DNA of 64,000 nt from Gammaproteobacteria bacterium (GCA_903970185.1 CAJCIC010000042.1:1-64000); one strand, 5' to 3'. Shown: positions 55,017-63,629, counted from the first letter of the stretch. Numbers and translations: made by a program. The notes: generated from the letters alone by a model not told the origin.

Positions 55017-55646
55017 TTACCCGCGCGGTTTTAAGCCGCGCTTGGCGAGATTTGCCTCAACTTCAGCGCGCATTTTCTCGAATTCGGCCGGATCAACGTT
55101 TTCTTGACGAAGCCCCATCAGCTTGTTCATCTTGGCGATGCACTCGTCGTGGAGCTTGGAACTGCCGGATACCTTGAAATTCGGGCCGAACAGTTTCACC
55201 TTGGCGCCATTTTTCAGAATCAACTGGACGTAGTACGTCTTGCTTTCGACTCTATGATCGTCCTTATCGCGCAACTCCTTGATCGAAATCAGACCCTTTA
55301 TTTTTTCGATTTCATCGAAGTGCCAGCTCTGCGTCGTGGGCCTGAAGCGACGCATATGCGTCCATGTCAGCCGCCTTGACGCCTGGTCGATTTCGACGCG
55401 CCAGGGGCCACCAGACCAGGCGAATACGATGCAACCTATCGTCCACGCGACGCCGATTCCCGCCAGAATTGCAAACGCAGGAATCGGATCGTCCATATAG
55501 TCGCTGCCAAACGCAGCGGCACAAGCGACGCCGATGAGGGAAAGGACGACGGGCCAGACCCATCTTGCGATCTCATTGCTCTGCTCGGACCATTTTTCAT
55601 GTGCGCCAAACAGGTCCGGTTCATCCGCACTCGCATCAAGTTCCAT
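55017..55646 (-). CDS. Two-TM membrane protein with a PH-like C-terminal domain
   Basis: A 209-aa protein starting MELDASADEPDLFGAHEKW. Two TM helices follow (WVWPVVLSLIGVACAAAFG and IPAFAILAGIGVAWTIGCIV, ending in FAWSGGPW). The rest is cytoplasmic with alternating beta strands (WRVEIDQASRRLTWTHMRR, SWHFDEIEKIKGLISIKE, YYVQLILKNGAKVKLFGP) that look like a bacterial PH domain, then a charged C-terminal helix rich in Glu/Arg. The start ATG at 55646 is chosen; seven more codons are open upstream. I cannot assign a function. Confidence 0.7.
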   Translation of the reverse strand: MELDASADEPDLFGAHEKWSEQSNEIARWVWPVVLSLIGVACAAAFGSDYMDDPIPAFAILAGIGVAWTIGCIVFAWSGGPWRVEIDQASRRLTWTHMRRFRPTTQSWHFDEIEKIKGLISIKELRDKDDHRVESKTYYVQLILKNGAKVKLFGPNFKVSGSSKLHDECIAKMNKLMGLRQENVDPAEFEKMRAEVEANLAKRGLKPRG

Positions 55647-56201
55647 TGCTTGAACTCCCGCCTCCAAAGAGACACAAAGAACACCTGCGCTCGGGGCTCG
55701 GCGTTACGCGATAGTCGAACTCCCCTCAAGGATCTGAAGCAAAACCGCATTCAATCATGGCAAGCTCGTCCGTCGCAACGTAAATGATGCACGTCCCCAC
55801 GTCCACTGGCGAGCAAGAATCCCCGCTGTCCGCCTCGCGTCTTTTGGGAAGCATCGCGGCAAGGCCGATCATGGCTCGATGCTTCGAAGTCCGGGTGGCC
55901 GCAGCGACGAGCCTTCTATCTTTCACCCTTGGCGCAAGAGCGCTTCGCCGAACCACACTGTTTGCAAGGAGGTTGGCCAAGTTGCGAGACGCATTCGCGG
56001 CGTCTTGCTTTGCAGGCGATTTCATTGCAGGAGCCCGGCATGCCATCGCTCGTGGGGCCGAACCCGCACGGCCCGTCAACGAACACGGTTCGCATTGAGC
56101 ATCCTGGCATTGCGGCAATCCCCGAAGGCCAAACACTGCAAGGCCGCTTATGTCTGGCGAGACCGCTTCGAGGGTTCTGCACCCTCGCCGCAAACGGGCA
56201 A
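55647..56201. other. Intergenic or decayed region, no gene supported
   Basis: About 555 bp. Open frames of 88-176 codons exist in several frames on both strands but are Arg/Ala/Ser/Cys-rich and carry no domain I recognise, and they mirror each other. Some Cys-rich text on the minus strand (PCKQCGSAKRSC) might be an old coding remnant. No promoter, terminator or RNA was recognised. Confidence 0.4.
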
Positions 56202-56432
56202 TTACGCCACTGCCGTCACTGTAGGAACTACAGGCACTGCAGTAAATGACGGGCACGATGAACGTGCAGAGAGATAACGCTCATGGACAAGACACAGACC
56301 GTCGCGCCAGCGCACGGAAGCATCAGCCGAACTCATCGTGATGAGGCCTGCGATTTCACGCTCAAGATGTCTCGCCTCATTTCTGAAGTGAGCGCAGGTG
56401 CCACAGCGCGCGCTTCTTGGCGCCAGCGCCAT
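56202..56432 (-). CDS. Small cysteine-rich protein of unknown function
   Basis: A 76-aa protein with a spaced cysteine pattern: CGTCAHFRNE near the N-terminus, then GLITMSSADASVRWRDGLC and HERYLSARSSCPSF. Four cysteines as CxxC...C...C suggest a metal site. I have an impression of similar small proteobacterial proteins (CxxCxxF, SS.ASVR..DGLC..H.RYL), but cannot name a family. The ATG at 56432 follows a purine-rich GGCGGGGGCG. An in-frame ATG at 56468 is the other option and would abut the transporter stop at 56470. The C-terminal 13 residues (TAVPVVPTVTAVA) are simple-sequence. Confidence 0.55.
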   Translation of the reverse strand: MALAPRSARCGTCAHFRNEARHLEREIAGLITMSSADASVRWRDGLCLVHERYLSARSSCPSFTAVPVVPTVTAVA

Positions 56433-56469
56433 TTCGCGCCCCCGCCTGAAGACGTGCATGACTGACATC

Positions 56470-57870
56470 TCAGAGTCCCTTCCAGTGCTCAACGAAGACC
56501 TGCGTCGAGAGGACAAATCCGATGACCACATTGACAGCCACGCCCGCCGAAAATGCCCAGAAGGGGCGGCCCGCAGCGCCCGCCAACTGCTTGAACCGCG
56601 TGGTCAAGCCGATGCTAAAGAAGCAGAAAATAAACGCCCATGTGCGCAGGTTCTTAAGCGGCGTTACAAGCTCAGGGTTGACGACCTTGTTGAAATCAGC
56701 GAACGCTTCGCCAGAAGTGGCATAGGTGATGATTGCGGAGGCGATCAAAAACCCGAACACGAACTTCGGAAAGCGCGCCCAGATCTGCCGGGCATCAGCG
56801 GGCGTGCGCACGCCATCTTCGCTTTGCCACCGCGTGGTTGCAATGAAGGCAAGCACAAACGCCCAGATGCCAATCCAGGCATCGCGGCCGATTACCTTCA
56901 TGAGCGTGAAGGAGGTCAACGCGGCCTGCGAAGTGCCACTGATGTTGGCGACGTGGCCGGCATAGCCACTGTAGGTTTGTGCCGCGGCAAATCCCGCCGC
57001 GTCAGCAAACTCGGACGTACCGATCCACGCCCCGGCAACGCCCGTGGGCAAGGCGAGTTCGCGCGACACCAGTGGCAGCACGAAGATCATCACAATGGCC
57101 CAGAAGATCACAAGCGTGATGGCAATCGGTGCATGTTCGCGTTTGGCACCGACGGCGCCGGCGATGGCGATCGCGCCCGACACACCGCACACCGCGCCAC
57201 CTGCGCCAAGCACTGCCGACAAGCGCCGGTCTAGGCCAAGCCGGGTACCCACGAAGAAGATCACGAGGAACGTGATGATCGAGACGATCCCGGCTTGGAC
57301 AATCGCCACGGGGCCGGCCCAGATGATCAGGCTAAACGGCAGGGTTGCACCAAGAAGCACGATCCCGGTCTTGACATAGAACTCGACGCGAAAGCCGCTA
57401 TCCATCCATTGCGGCAATCCAATCAGGTTGGAAATGATGAGGCCAAGCAGCAATGCAACCAACGGCGGCTCGAGGTTGTAGTAGCTCGCCTGATCCCATT
57501 GCCCGAGCGCGAAGATCGGAACTGCAACGACATAGACGAACGTGAACGAACGCAGGAAGTTGAAAAGTGGAATCTCCAGAGACCATGTAGCAAGCCCGAA
57601 GAGCGCAGCGAAAAGCACGTAGAGCGCAAGATATTGCTGCCAATGGGCCTCAAACTGCGGCACCAGTTCTGCGACATGGGTCCATTTGGCAGGAGCAATG
57701 CTAAGCCACTTGATGCTCGAGCCGGCCTCAAACCAGATCGTCGCGACGATGACAAGGCCCACACCAATCCAGATGGCCCACAAGTCTTCGTTATCGAAAA
57801 GGCCACGCCAACTCAGCTTCTCGCGCGAAGCGGCGAAAGGGGTGTCAAGGGTCGAAGAGTGGTCGCTCAT
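56470..57870 (-). CDS. YeiH family (UPF0324) putative sulfate exporter
   Basis: A 466-aa integral membrane protein of the Cons_hypoth698/YeiH family. About 11-12 TM helices follow a 35-residue N-terminus. Family blocks are GLIISNLIGLPQWMDSGFRV, EFYVKTGIVLLGATLPFSL, LGAGGAVCGVSGAIAIAG and GRPFWAFSAGVAVNVVIGFV. Members are annotated as sulfate or sulfur-compound exporters with little experimental support. It carries an extended N-terminal region with additional TM segments compared with the 340-aa E. coli YeiH. The ATG at 57870 (MSDHSSTLDTPF) is used; the frame extends to 57972 without membrane character. Confidence 0.85.
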   Translation of the reverse strand: MSDHSSTLDTPFAASREKLSWRGLFDNEDLWAIWIGVGLVIVATIWFEAGSSIKWLSIAPAKWTHVAELVPQFEAHWQQYLALYVLFAALFGLATWSLEIPLFNFLRSFTFVYVVAVPIFALGQWDQASYYNLEPPLVALLLGLIISNLIGLPQWMDSGFRVEFYVKTGIVLLGATLPFSLIIWAGPVAIVQAGIVSIITFLVIFFVGTRLGLDRRLSAVLGAGGAVCGVSGAIAIAGAVGAKREHAPIAITLVIFWAIVMIFVLPLVSRELALPTGVAGAWIGTSEFADAAGFAAAQTYSGYAGHVANISGTSQAALTSFTLMKVIGRDAWIGIWAFVLAFIATTRWQSEDGVRTPADARQIWARFPKFVFGFLIASAIITYATSGEAFADFNKVVNPELVTPLKNLRTWAFIFCFFSIGLTTRFKQLAGAAGRPFWAFSAGVAVNVVIGFVLSTQVFVEHWKGL

Positions 57871-58169
57871 GGCATTGATTCGGCGCAGCTGGAAAAAAGT
57901 CTCGGCAACGATAGCCTCATTGCGCTGAATCCCAAATCGACAAATTTGCATACGCATATAGGCAAAAAGCATAAGCGCCCGCCCATTTTGCGGATTTTTC
58001 CGGCAATAGCCGCCCTCGCTTGCAAGCCATGCCCTAGTGCCACGGCGTGCCGTCGACGTGAAAGCCGGTCAAGGCGAGCGCGAGGGCAGGTCGAGGGCAA
58101 AGAATATCTTTACGGTCGAAAAGGCAGCGTTTCGCCTGCGCGAAACGCGTACTCGCTCGCCATCAAGCG
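57871..58169. other. Intergenic region between YeiH-type transporter and Deg9-like protease
   Basis: 299 bp between the end of the protease gene and the start of the transporter, both minus strand. I see no gene. It must contain the transporter promoter, but no clean -35/-10 pair stood out. No T-rich hairpin was found for ending the protease transcript. Confidence 0.4.
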
Positions 58170-59699
58170 CTAGTGTCCGTTCCAGACCGCCATCACGTCA
58201 GGCGTTCCTTGCGCGCGAATGCCGTTGTCATTGAGCAGATCCTCGGTCGCAGCGACCATTTCCTTGCGCGGAAAAACCAGGGTTTCCGCGCCACGCTGGG
58301 CGAATGCGATGGTCACGTATTCGTCCTTGTTGTCGCGCAGCAGCTGAACCAAGTGCTTCAGATTCTTTACTTCGATGCCGTTGATCGATTTTACGGCCTG
58401 GCCTGCCGGGTTCGAATAATTTCGAGCGAGATTGTGCGGCAGGAATGGAGCCCCGATGATGACGATCTGCTCGCCAGGAAAACTGGGCGTATCACCCATG
58501 CGAATCGCCGCCGGACTTCCAAGGAACATGGAAATCCCCAGCGCCTGGGCGTGAGCCGCCGCAAACTGTTGCGTCGCCGTCGTAAAGACGATAGGTCCGT
58601 AAATGAAATAGCTGGGATATCCCCCAAGGAGGTCCGGCACGAGCATGGTATGGGGGTCGGTGACCGGCAGCGAGATGGCGATCTGCTTGCCATTGCGCAG
58701 CACGGTCAGCGGCACCTTGCCGTCGCGTGCGATGTTTTGCACTGCGTATTGAAAACGCAGGCGCAGGCCATTACTCGTGATCATGCCCTGATCGTCGATA
58801 GGCAGATCGCCAATCTTGGTGATGATGTCCCAGTCCTTCAGTGGCGTGTCCTTGCCATAGGCGTGCGTGACAAGAATGCCCTCGGTGGTCTTGTCCACCT
58901 TGAGGCTCGAACGCAACGCAGGATTCTCGAGGGTTTGCAATTCGTCGTACATGGCAGGCTTGCTGTACGGCTGGCCGTGCTCGGCCTTGTCGAGAAACAG
59001 ATTTACCTCTTCGCACGGAATGATGTAGCCGATGTTCTGAACGCCATTGCCAACAAGGCTCGAGAACGTAATGCCGATCAGGTCACTGCCAACCACCGCC
59101 GCACCGCCGCTATTGCCAGGATTGATGGCCGCGTCGATCTGGATTCTCAAACCGGAAACGAGCGCCGAATAGTTGGCGAACTCGATGCGCGAGATGATTC
59201 CCTTGGTGATCGAGAGATTCGAGCCCCCCGTGGGATAGCCGTAGGTCATCACCGTGTCCTTGACATCGGGGATGCCCTTTGCGCAATTGAGGGACGGGCG
59301 TTTGTCAAAGAAGCTGTCGTCATCGACCTTGAGCAGGGCGAGATCGATGCCTGGAGCAATCGAGACGACGGTAGCCGGGGCCTTGTCGCCACTCTGATTG
59401 CCTTGCACCTCAATCTGGCTCGCGTAGGTCACAACGTGAGCATTGGTGAGAATGTAATGGCCCGGGATGATGACACCGCTTCCGGTCACATCGTGCGGCG
59501 CCTGTTTGGTCCATGGCTTGGACATATCAGGTTCGCGTTTCGTCGAGAACACCTTGACGACCGCGTTCTCGACCATCACGGACGCAGGCGGCGCCTCCTG
59601 GGTGGCAGTCGCAGGCTCCTCGGCCCAGGCCCCGGAAACCCACACGAGCGCAAGTACACAATGAACTGCAAGCGACACAAAGCGTGAAAAAGGCACCAA
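58170..59699 (-). CDS. Secreted Deg9-like trypsin-family serine protease
   Basis: A 509-aa protein with a signal peptide (FVSLAVHCVLALVWVSGAWA). The trypsin-like triad is complete: His in YILTNAHVVTYASQ, Asp in APGIDLALLKVDDD, Ser in AINPGNSGGAAVVG. PDZ-like regions follow. The blocks TYGYPTGGSNLSITKGIISR, QIDAAINPGNSGG, NIGYIIPCEEV, and the late YPSYFIYGPIVFTTATQQF look by eye like plant DEG9/DEG10 rather than E. coli DegP, DegQ or DegS. It starts with TTG at 59699 (GGGA 8 bp upstream), or with the adjacent GTG at 59696. A 504-codon open frame on the opposite strand is its mirror. Confidence 0.85.
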   Translation of the reverse strand: MVPFSRFVSLAVHCVLALVWVSGAWAEEPATATQEAPPASVMVENAVVKVFSTKREPDMSKPWTKQAPHDVTGSGVIIPGHYILTNAHVVTYASQIEVQGNQSGDKAPATVVSIAPGIDLALLKVDDDSFFDKRPSLNCAKGIPDVKDTVMTYGYPTGGSNLSITKGIISRIEFANYSALVSGLRIQIDAAINPGNSGGAAVVGSDLIGITFSSLVGNGVQNIGYIIPCEEVNLFLDKAEHGQPYSKPAMYDELQTLENPALRSSLKVDKTTEGILVTHAYGKDTPLKDWDIITKIGDLPIDDQGMITSNGLRLRFQYAVQNIARDGKVPLTVLRNGKQIAISLPVTDPHTMLVPDLLGGYPSYFIYGPIVFTTATQQFAAAHAQALGISMFLGSPAAIRMGDTPSFPGEQIVIIGAPFLPHNLARNYSNPAGQAVKSINGIEVKNLKHLVQLLRDNKDEYVTIAFAQRGAETLVFPRKEMVAATEDLLNDNGIRAQGTPDVMAVWNGH

Positions 59700-59993
59700 G
59701 GTTCAAATCCCGAAAAGTTAGCGATTGATTGGTTCACCTCAAGCGCGGCAAGAACCAAGAAAGGGTCGTCCGAAATCGGACTGTACTCGATTATTTGCCT
59801 CGACTCGTCCGGGTTGGCAGGGAAGGACAGGGACTTGGGTGGTCTGCACGAATCTTGGCGCGGCGCCTGAGAGCGCCGATCTTTGCAACGAGGATGCCGC
59901 AAACGCGATGCGGCCGCTCCTTGCTCGCAATGCCGAGCACCGTCGCTGCCTGAATACCCATCGCGTTGGCCCGGCGCTCGTGCATCGATCGTC

Positions 59994-60002
59994 TGCTATA
60001 AT
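59994..60002 (+). promoter_or_regulatory. Extended -10 promoter element of tRNA-Lys(CUU)
   Basis: TGCTATAAT at 59994-60002 is an extended -10 (TGn plus a perfect TATAAT), 44 bp before the tRNA 5' end. No good -35 is found at 17 bp; TTGGCC lies 25 bp upstream. An extended -10 can compensate for a poor -35. Confidence 0.65.
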
Positions 60003-60046
60003 CCGCACCCGCGAGAGACCGGAAATTTTCCGCGTTGATCAAGTGC

Positions 60047-60122
60047 GGGTCGTTAGCTCAGTTGGTAGAGCAGCGGACTCTTAATCCGTAGGTCGAGTGT
60101 TCGAGCCACTCACGGCCCACCA
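60047..60122 (+). tRNA. tRNA-Lys (anticodon CUU)
   Basis: 76 nt, complete cloverleaf with encoded CCA. The anticodon loop is CTCTTAA in the stem GCGGA/TCCGT, giving CUU for lysine. The acceptor GGGTCGT pairs with ACGGCCC; the T arm is GAGTG-TTCGAGC-CACTC. The 5' half is nearly identical to tRNA-Lys(UUU) at 53173, differing in one D-loop base and in the anticodon. A terminator follows. Confidence 0.97.
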
Positions 60123-60138
60123 GCGAACAGCAGTACAA

Positions 60139-60168
60139 ACCCGGACCCTTGCGTCCGGGTTTTCTTTT
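60139..60168 (+). terminator. Rho-independent terminator of tRNA-Lys(CUU)
   Basis: Perfect 8-bp stem ACCCGGAC (60139-60146) and GTCCGGGT (60153-60160) with a 6-nt loop, followed by TTTCTTTT. It lies 17 bp after the tRNA CCA, so the tRNA is transcribed alone. Confidence 0.9.
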
Positions 60169-60306
60169 CCTGCCTGTCGCTTTGGTCGCCCCAGTCCCGC
60201 GATCGGGCGCGTCGTGTCCCTGATTTCCCCGTGCTGTGCAAATCCGCCTGCCCGGGCTAGACTTGCGCACGACCCGGTCACGAGTGTTACGACGTAACGA
60301 GAGCGA

Positions 60307-62031
60307 ATGGACGAGGACGATCTCGACACCGAAGACGATGACCCCTCGCAGCGGTATGACGTTGTCATTACCGGCATGCGCTCGGGTGTGGAACGCGGCG
60401 CCTTCCTGGCAAATCTGTCGGCACATCTGAAAGCCAGCACGGCAACGCTCGAACCCCTGTTTTCGCCTACCGGCCTGGTCGTCAAGCGCAGCTCCGACTA
60501 TGCAACCGCGTCAAAGTACGTCAGTGCGCTGCGCGAGTGGAACTGCGTGTGCAAACTGGTGCGCAGTAACGCACCGCCAGCACCCCCGAAATTCCCGCCG
60601 GCTGCACCAAAGCCCGTCGTCGAAGCCCCACCTGCGACGCCGAAGAAAGCCTACACGCCGGGCTGGATCGCCTTCACGCTAGTCATGACCCTCGCCATCA
60701 GCTTTTTCCGCCTGCACGAAATCAAGCTCCGGCTAGGCGGCTCCGCTACGGAGGCCGGAGCGAGCGTGGATGCCACAGACGCTACTGCAAACAGCGCTAG
60801 CGACGCGGCCACGGCAACCAGCGCGCTTGAGGTCGAGATCGTGAAAAGCGCAGGCTTCGCCCACGACGCCATGAGCGAACACGTGACCGCGGCAGCCGCG
60901 CTGGCCGAAGGCGGGTTTCTGGTCGCCACGGCTGCCCAGCCGGCGGGTACCTTTCTCTATCTGATTTCAAAGGATGGCGAAGTCCTTTGGCGCGACGACC
61001 TGTCAGCCTCAAGCGAACACCTGACATCGGCAGGCAGCGCGCCAGAAGGGGGCTACTGGATCGCAGGGCAGGTTCCTGATGCGACCGGCAATTCGCGCGA
61101 TTTTACCCAGCGCGTGTCCGCCGAGGGACAGCTTTCCGCGCCCGTCGTCCTGTCGTCGATCAGTGATAACCGACTTTCGCATTGCATGACAGACAACGGC
61201 AGCGGCTTCGTCCAGATCAGCTCGAACGACACGCTTGACGAGTATTTCCGCTTGCCCACGCCGGCCGTGTCGATGACGAACGACAGTGGCGACAGAATCT
61301 GGGAACACCTTATAGCCACGGTCCAGGGTCAGCGCATTGCCACAAGCGTCAGTGGTCCACAGTCAACAGACGCGTCGACCTGCGCTGGCATCACCTCTGA
61401 CGCCGCCGGACGGATCCTCGCCGCGCAACGCATTGTGCTGCTGCCCGATGCGAGTTCGAAGGAGGACATGGACAAGCAACTGGCCAGCGCTACCAGCTAT
61501 GGCACGCTGCTGGTCGCGCTTGATGCGAAGGGAACCGAGATCGCGAGCATCCGCCATGACAACACCGTCGGGGCGATCATGATCGGCACGCCCAAAGGCG
61601 CCGTGCTCTTCGAAAGTGCTGCGCCTCGCAAGGGGCCGATAGCAGCGTCGACAACCGATTTGATCAACGCCGTCAAGGCACCCGAGCAGGGCGACGCCCG
61701 GCTGCACATGTACACGTTTGACTACGCGCTCAAGGAGACGCGACCGCAGGTGGTATTTGCCGGGACCCAGCTTGACAGCGTCGATGCCGCCTTGCTCACG
61801 CCCGAAGGCGGCCTTCTGATCACCGGCTGCCCAGGGGATGGCGGCAGTCGCTACGTGCTCTACATCGATGCCTTGGGTACGATGTCGCCGAAGCACAAAT
61901 TTGCCCAGTTGGGCGAGGACTGCCACGGTCTCTACCGCCTAAGCAAGGCCGACTCCCCGGGAGAAGCCCTGCTCCTGTCGCAAACTCCGGATGCAGGAAA
62001 CCGACTTTTTACCATCAGGTACCTGAACTGA
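60307..62031 (+). CDS. Single-TM protein with N-terminal alpha/beta domain and repetitive C-terminus
   Basis: A 574-aa protein of unrecognised function. After an acidic start (MDEDDLDTEDDDPSQ) comes a 70-residue alpha/beta domain (YDVVITGMRSGVERGAFLAN, SPTGLVVKRSSDYATA, YVSALREWNCVCKLV) of a type seen N-terminal in other proteobacterial proteins of unknown role; it recalls the ribosomal L7/L12 C-domain in general pattern. A Pro-rich linker follows, then one TM (PGWIAFTLVMTLAISFFRL, about residues 118-136), then about 400 exported residues with propeller-like beta repeats (GGFLVATAAQPAGTFLYLIS, GGYWIAGQV, GGLLITGCPGDGG). The downstream genes follow at 44-bp and closer spacing. Confidence 0.75.
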   Translation: MDEDDLDTEDDDPSQRYDVVITGMRSGVERGAFLANLSAHLKASTATLEPLFSPTGLVVKRSSDYATASKYVSALREWNCVCKLVRSNAPPAPPKFPPAAPKPVVEAPPATPKKAYTPGWIAFTLVMTLAISFFRLHEIKLRLGGSATEAGASVDATDATANSASDAATATSALEVEIVKSAGFAHDAMSEHVTAAAALAEGGFLVATAAQPAGTFLYLISKDGEVLWRDDLSASSEHLTSAGSAPEGGYWIAGQVPDATGNSRDFTQRVSAEGQLSAPVVLSSISDNRLSHCMTDNGSGFVQISSNDTLDEYFRLPTPAVSMTNDSGDRIWEHLIATVQGQRIATSVSGPQSTDASTCAGITSDAAGRILAAQRIVLLPDASSKEDMDKQLASATSYGTLLVALDAKGTEIASIRHDNTVGAIMIGTPKGAVLFESAAPRKGPIAASTTDLINAVKAPEQGDARLHMYTFDYALKETRPQVVFAGTQLDSVDAALLTPEGGLLITGCPGDGGSRYVLYIDALGTMSPKHKFAQLGEDCHGLYRLSKADSPGEALLLSQTPDAGNRLFTIRYLN

Positions 62032-62075
62032 TCGCGCGCTTTGCGATCGGCACGAACGCTTGACATGGACACCGC

Positions 62076-62501
62076 ATGATCTGGATCAAGAAGTTCTGGA
62101 GAGGCGAACTCCCGCTTGCAAAGGCATTCTGGTTCTATGGCGTTTTCATTTTTCTTGTGATCTGCGTCGCGCTGAGGCTGGTTGCGCCGATGCTCTTGCT
62201 ACCGTTTGGGCTTGTGGTCGGTCTTGGCGGTGGCAACCTGGTGATCACATTGCTCATCGCCGCCATGGCGCTGTTGCCCCAGATCATCTACCAGGTGCTG
62301 GCCTCTGTTGGCATCTGGCGCAGTTCGGAAGCCTACCTGGGTCCCGCGCTGCGCGCATTCCTGTGCCGTCTTGTGCTCGCGCTCGCTGCAGCTGTGACCG
62401 TCAGCGACGCAATCGTCACCGTCATCGAAGTGACGCCTGCACTGCGGCAGCAGTTCCTTCTCAGCGGCACCGGCGGGATCTTCGGTTCACGTGGCAAATA
62501 G
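62076..62501 (+). CDS. Small conserved-looking membrane protein
   Basis: 141 aa with a short cytoplasmic start (MIWIKKFWRGELPLAKAFW) and three or so TM helices (YGVFIFLVICVALRLVAPM, LLLPFGLVVGLGGGNLVITL, CRLVLALAAAVTVSDAIVTV). The motif W.GELPLAKAFW at the N-terminus is one I have seen in small proteobacterial membrane proteins of unknown function. It lies between the repeat protein and the SnoaL-like gene on the same strand. Confidence 0.65.
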   Translation: MIWIKKFWRGELPLAKAFWFYGVFIFLVICVALRLVAPMLLLPFGLVVGLGGGNLVITLLIAAMALLPQIIYQVLASVGIWRSSEAYLGPALRAFLCRLVLALAAAVTVSDAIVTVIEVTPALRQQFLLSGTGGIFGSRGK

Positions 62502-62548
62502 CACGCCCTGATACGCTGCGCACGCTGACCTTCTTCAAGCCTTTGCCC

Positions 62549-62938
62549 ATGACAACGCCCTCGGCTATCGCCATCGCTCACGAATTCTGGTCGCTCATGG
62601 CGACCAACGAATTCGACCAGGTGTCCAAGGTCCTCGCCAACGAGTTCATCCTCGATTATCCGCAAACCATGGAGCGCATTCGCGGTGCCGAACGATTCGC
62701 CCAGTTCAACCGCGAGTACCCGGCGCACGGGCCGTGGCAGTTCACCGTGCACCGGGTGATCGGCAGCGAAACCGAATCCGTGTCCGATGTCACCGTCACG
62801 GACGGCGTCATCACGGGCCATGCGATATCATTTTTCTTCGTGGCCAACGGCCTCATCACCCATATCATCGAATACTGGCCGGACCTGACAAAACCCGCCT
62901 GGGACCGGAAACATCTGACCGAGCCCCTCGAAGACTGA
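62549..62938 (+). CDS. SnoaL/NTF2-like fold protein
   Basis: 129 aa with the NTF2-like pattern: an N-terminal helix pair (AIAHEFWSLMATNEFDQVSK), LANEFILDYPQTMERIRGAE, then a curved sheet (FTVHRVIGSETESVSDVTVT) and the closing HIIEYWPDLTKP. SnoaL-like proteins are enzymes or ligand binders with varied substrates, so no function is proposed. A longer frame from 62060 overlaps the membrane-protein gene and reads as noise. It ends 9 bp before the maleylacetoacetate isomerase gene. Confidence 0.8.
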   Translation: MTTPSAIAIAHEFWSLMATNEFDQVSKVLANEFILDYPQTMERIRGAERFAQFNREYPAHGPWQFTVHRVIGSETESVSDVTVTDGVITGHAISFFFVANGLITHIIEYWPDLTKPAWDRKHLTEPLED

Positions 62939-62947
62939 CAGAAAAAA

Positions 62948-63629
62948 ATGGACCCAGAAAACCGCTTCGAGATCTTCTCTTACTGGCGTACGTCGGCGAC
63001 CTATCGCGTGCGGGTCGCATTGAATTTGAAGGGCATCGCTGCAACCGAAACCAATGTCGACATCGACAAGGGCGAACAGCGCGATGCCGGGTTTCTGAAG
63101 ATCAATCCGATGGGAGCGATTCCGGCACTTATCGACAAGACGCAAGGTGAACACTCCGTGCCGCTCACCCAGTCGCTTGCAATCCTTGAATTCCTTGACG
63201 AAAGCTTTCCCGAACCGGCCTTGTTGCCGCGCGATCTTCTTTGCGCGCGCGCGCGTGCGCTCGCTCGCATCGATGCTGGCGGCAGATACGCATCCGCTGA
63301 TCACGCCGCGCATCAAACGATATCTGCTTGGCGCCGGTCGATTCGACGATGCCATGTGGCGTTCCTGGCAAATCAACTGGTTCGCCACCGGCCTTGCTGC
63401 ATTCGAGGAGCGTCTCGCAACAGAACCGGGGACAGGCAAGTACTGCCAGGGCGATGACATCAGCATCGCCGACATCTGCCTTGCAAGCATCATCGTCGTG
63501 ATGCGCGTTTTCAAGATTGAAGTCGCGGATATCCCGACAGTGACAAGAATCATGGCGTCGCTTGAAGCCATCCCGGCATTTGCCAGGGCCGATCCTTATC
63601 GCCAGGTTGGTGCACCGCCAAGGACCTAG
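62948..63629 (+). pseudogene. maiA: Maleylacetoacetate isomerase, frameshifted
   Basis: A zeta-class glutathione S-transferase of the tyrosine/homogentisate pathway. The N-terminal thioredoxin-like half is intact (FEIFSYWRTSATYRVRVALN, KINPMGAIPALIDK, TQSLAILEFLDE) with the glutathione-site Ser-type loop. At 63240-63242 an extra T in CTTCTTTGCG shifts the frame: the natural reading LLPRDLL-ARARVRSLA continues only in the next frame, where the C-terminal half (WRSWQINWFATGLAAFEERL, YCQGDDISIADICLAS) runs to a TAG at 63627-63629. Removing one T restores about 226 residues, near normal length. Either a pseudogene or a homopolymer sequencing error. Confidence 0.8.

Noticed and set aside
55726-56256. 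176-codon minus-strand frame with several cysteines
   Set aside because: It overlaps the better supported small CxxC protein at its start, is Arg/Ala/Ser-rich, and competing frames in the same stretch look no worse.
58173-59687. 504-codon open frame opposite the Deg9-like protease
   Set aside because: It is the exact antisense of a gene with catalytic triad and signal peptide. Its translation is Arg/His/Asp-rich with no domain, as expected for a mirror frame in GC-rich DNA.
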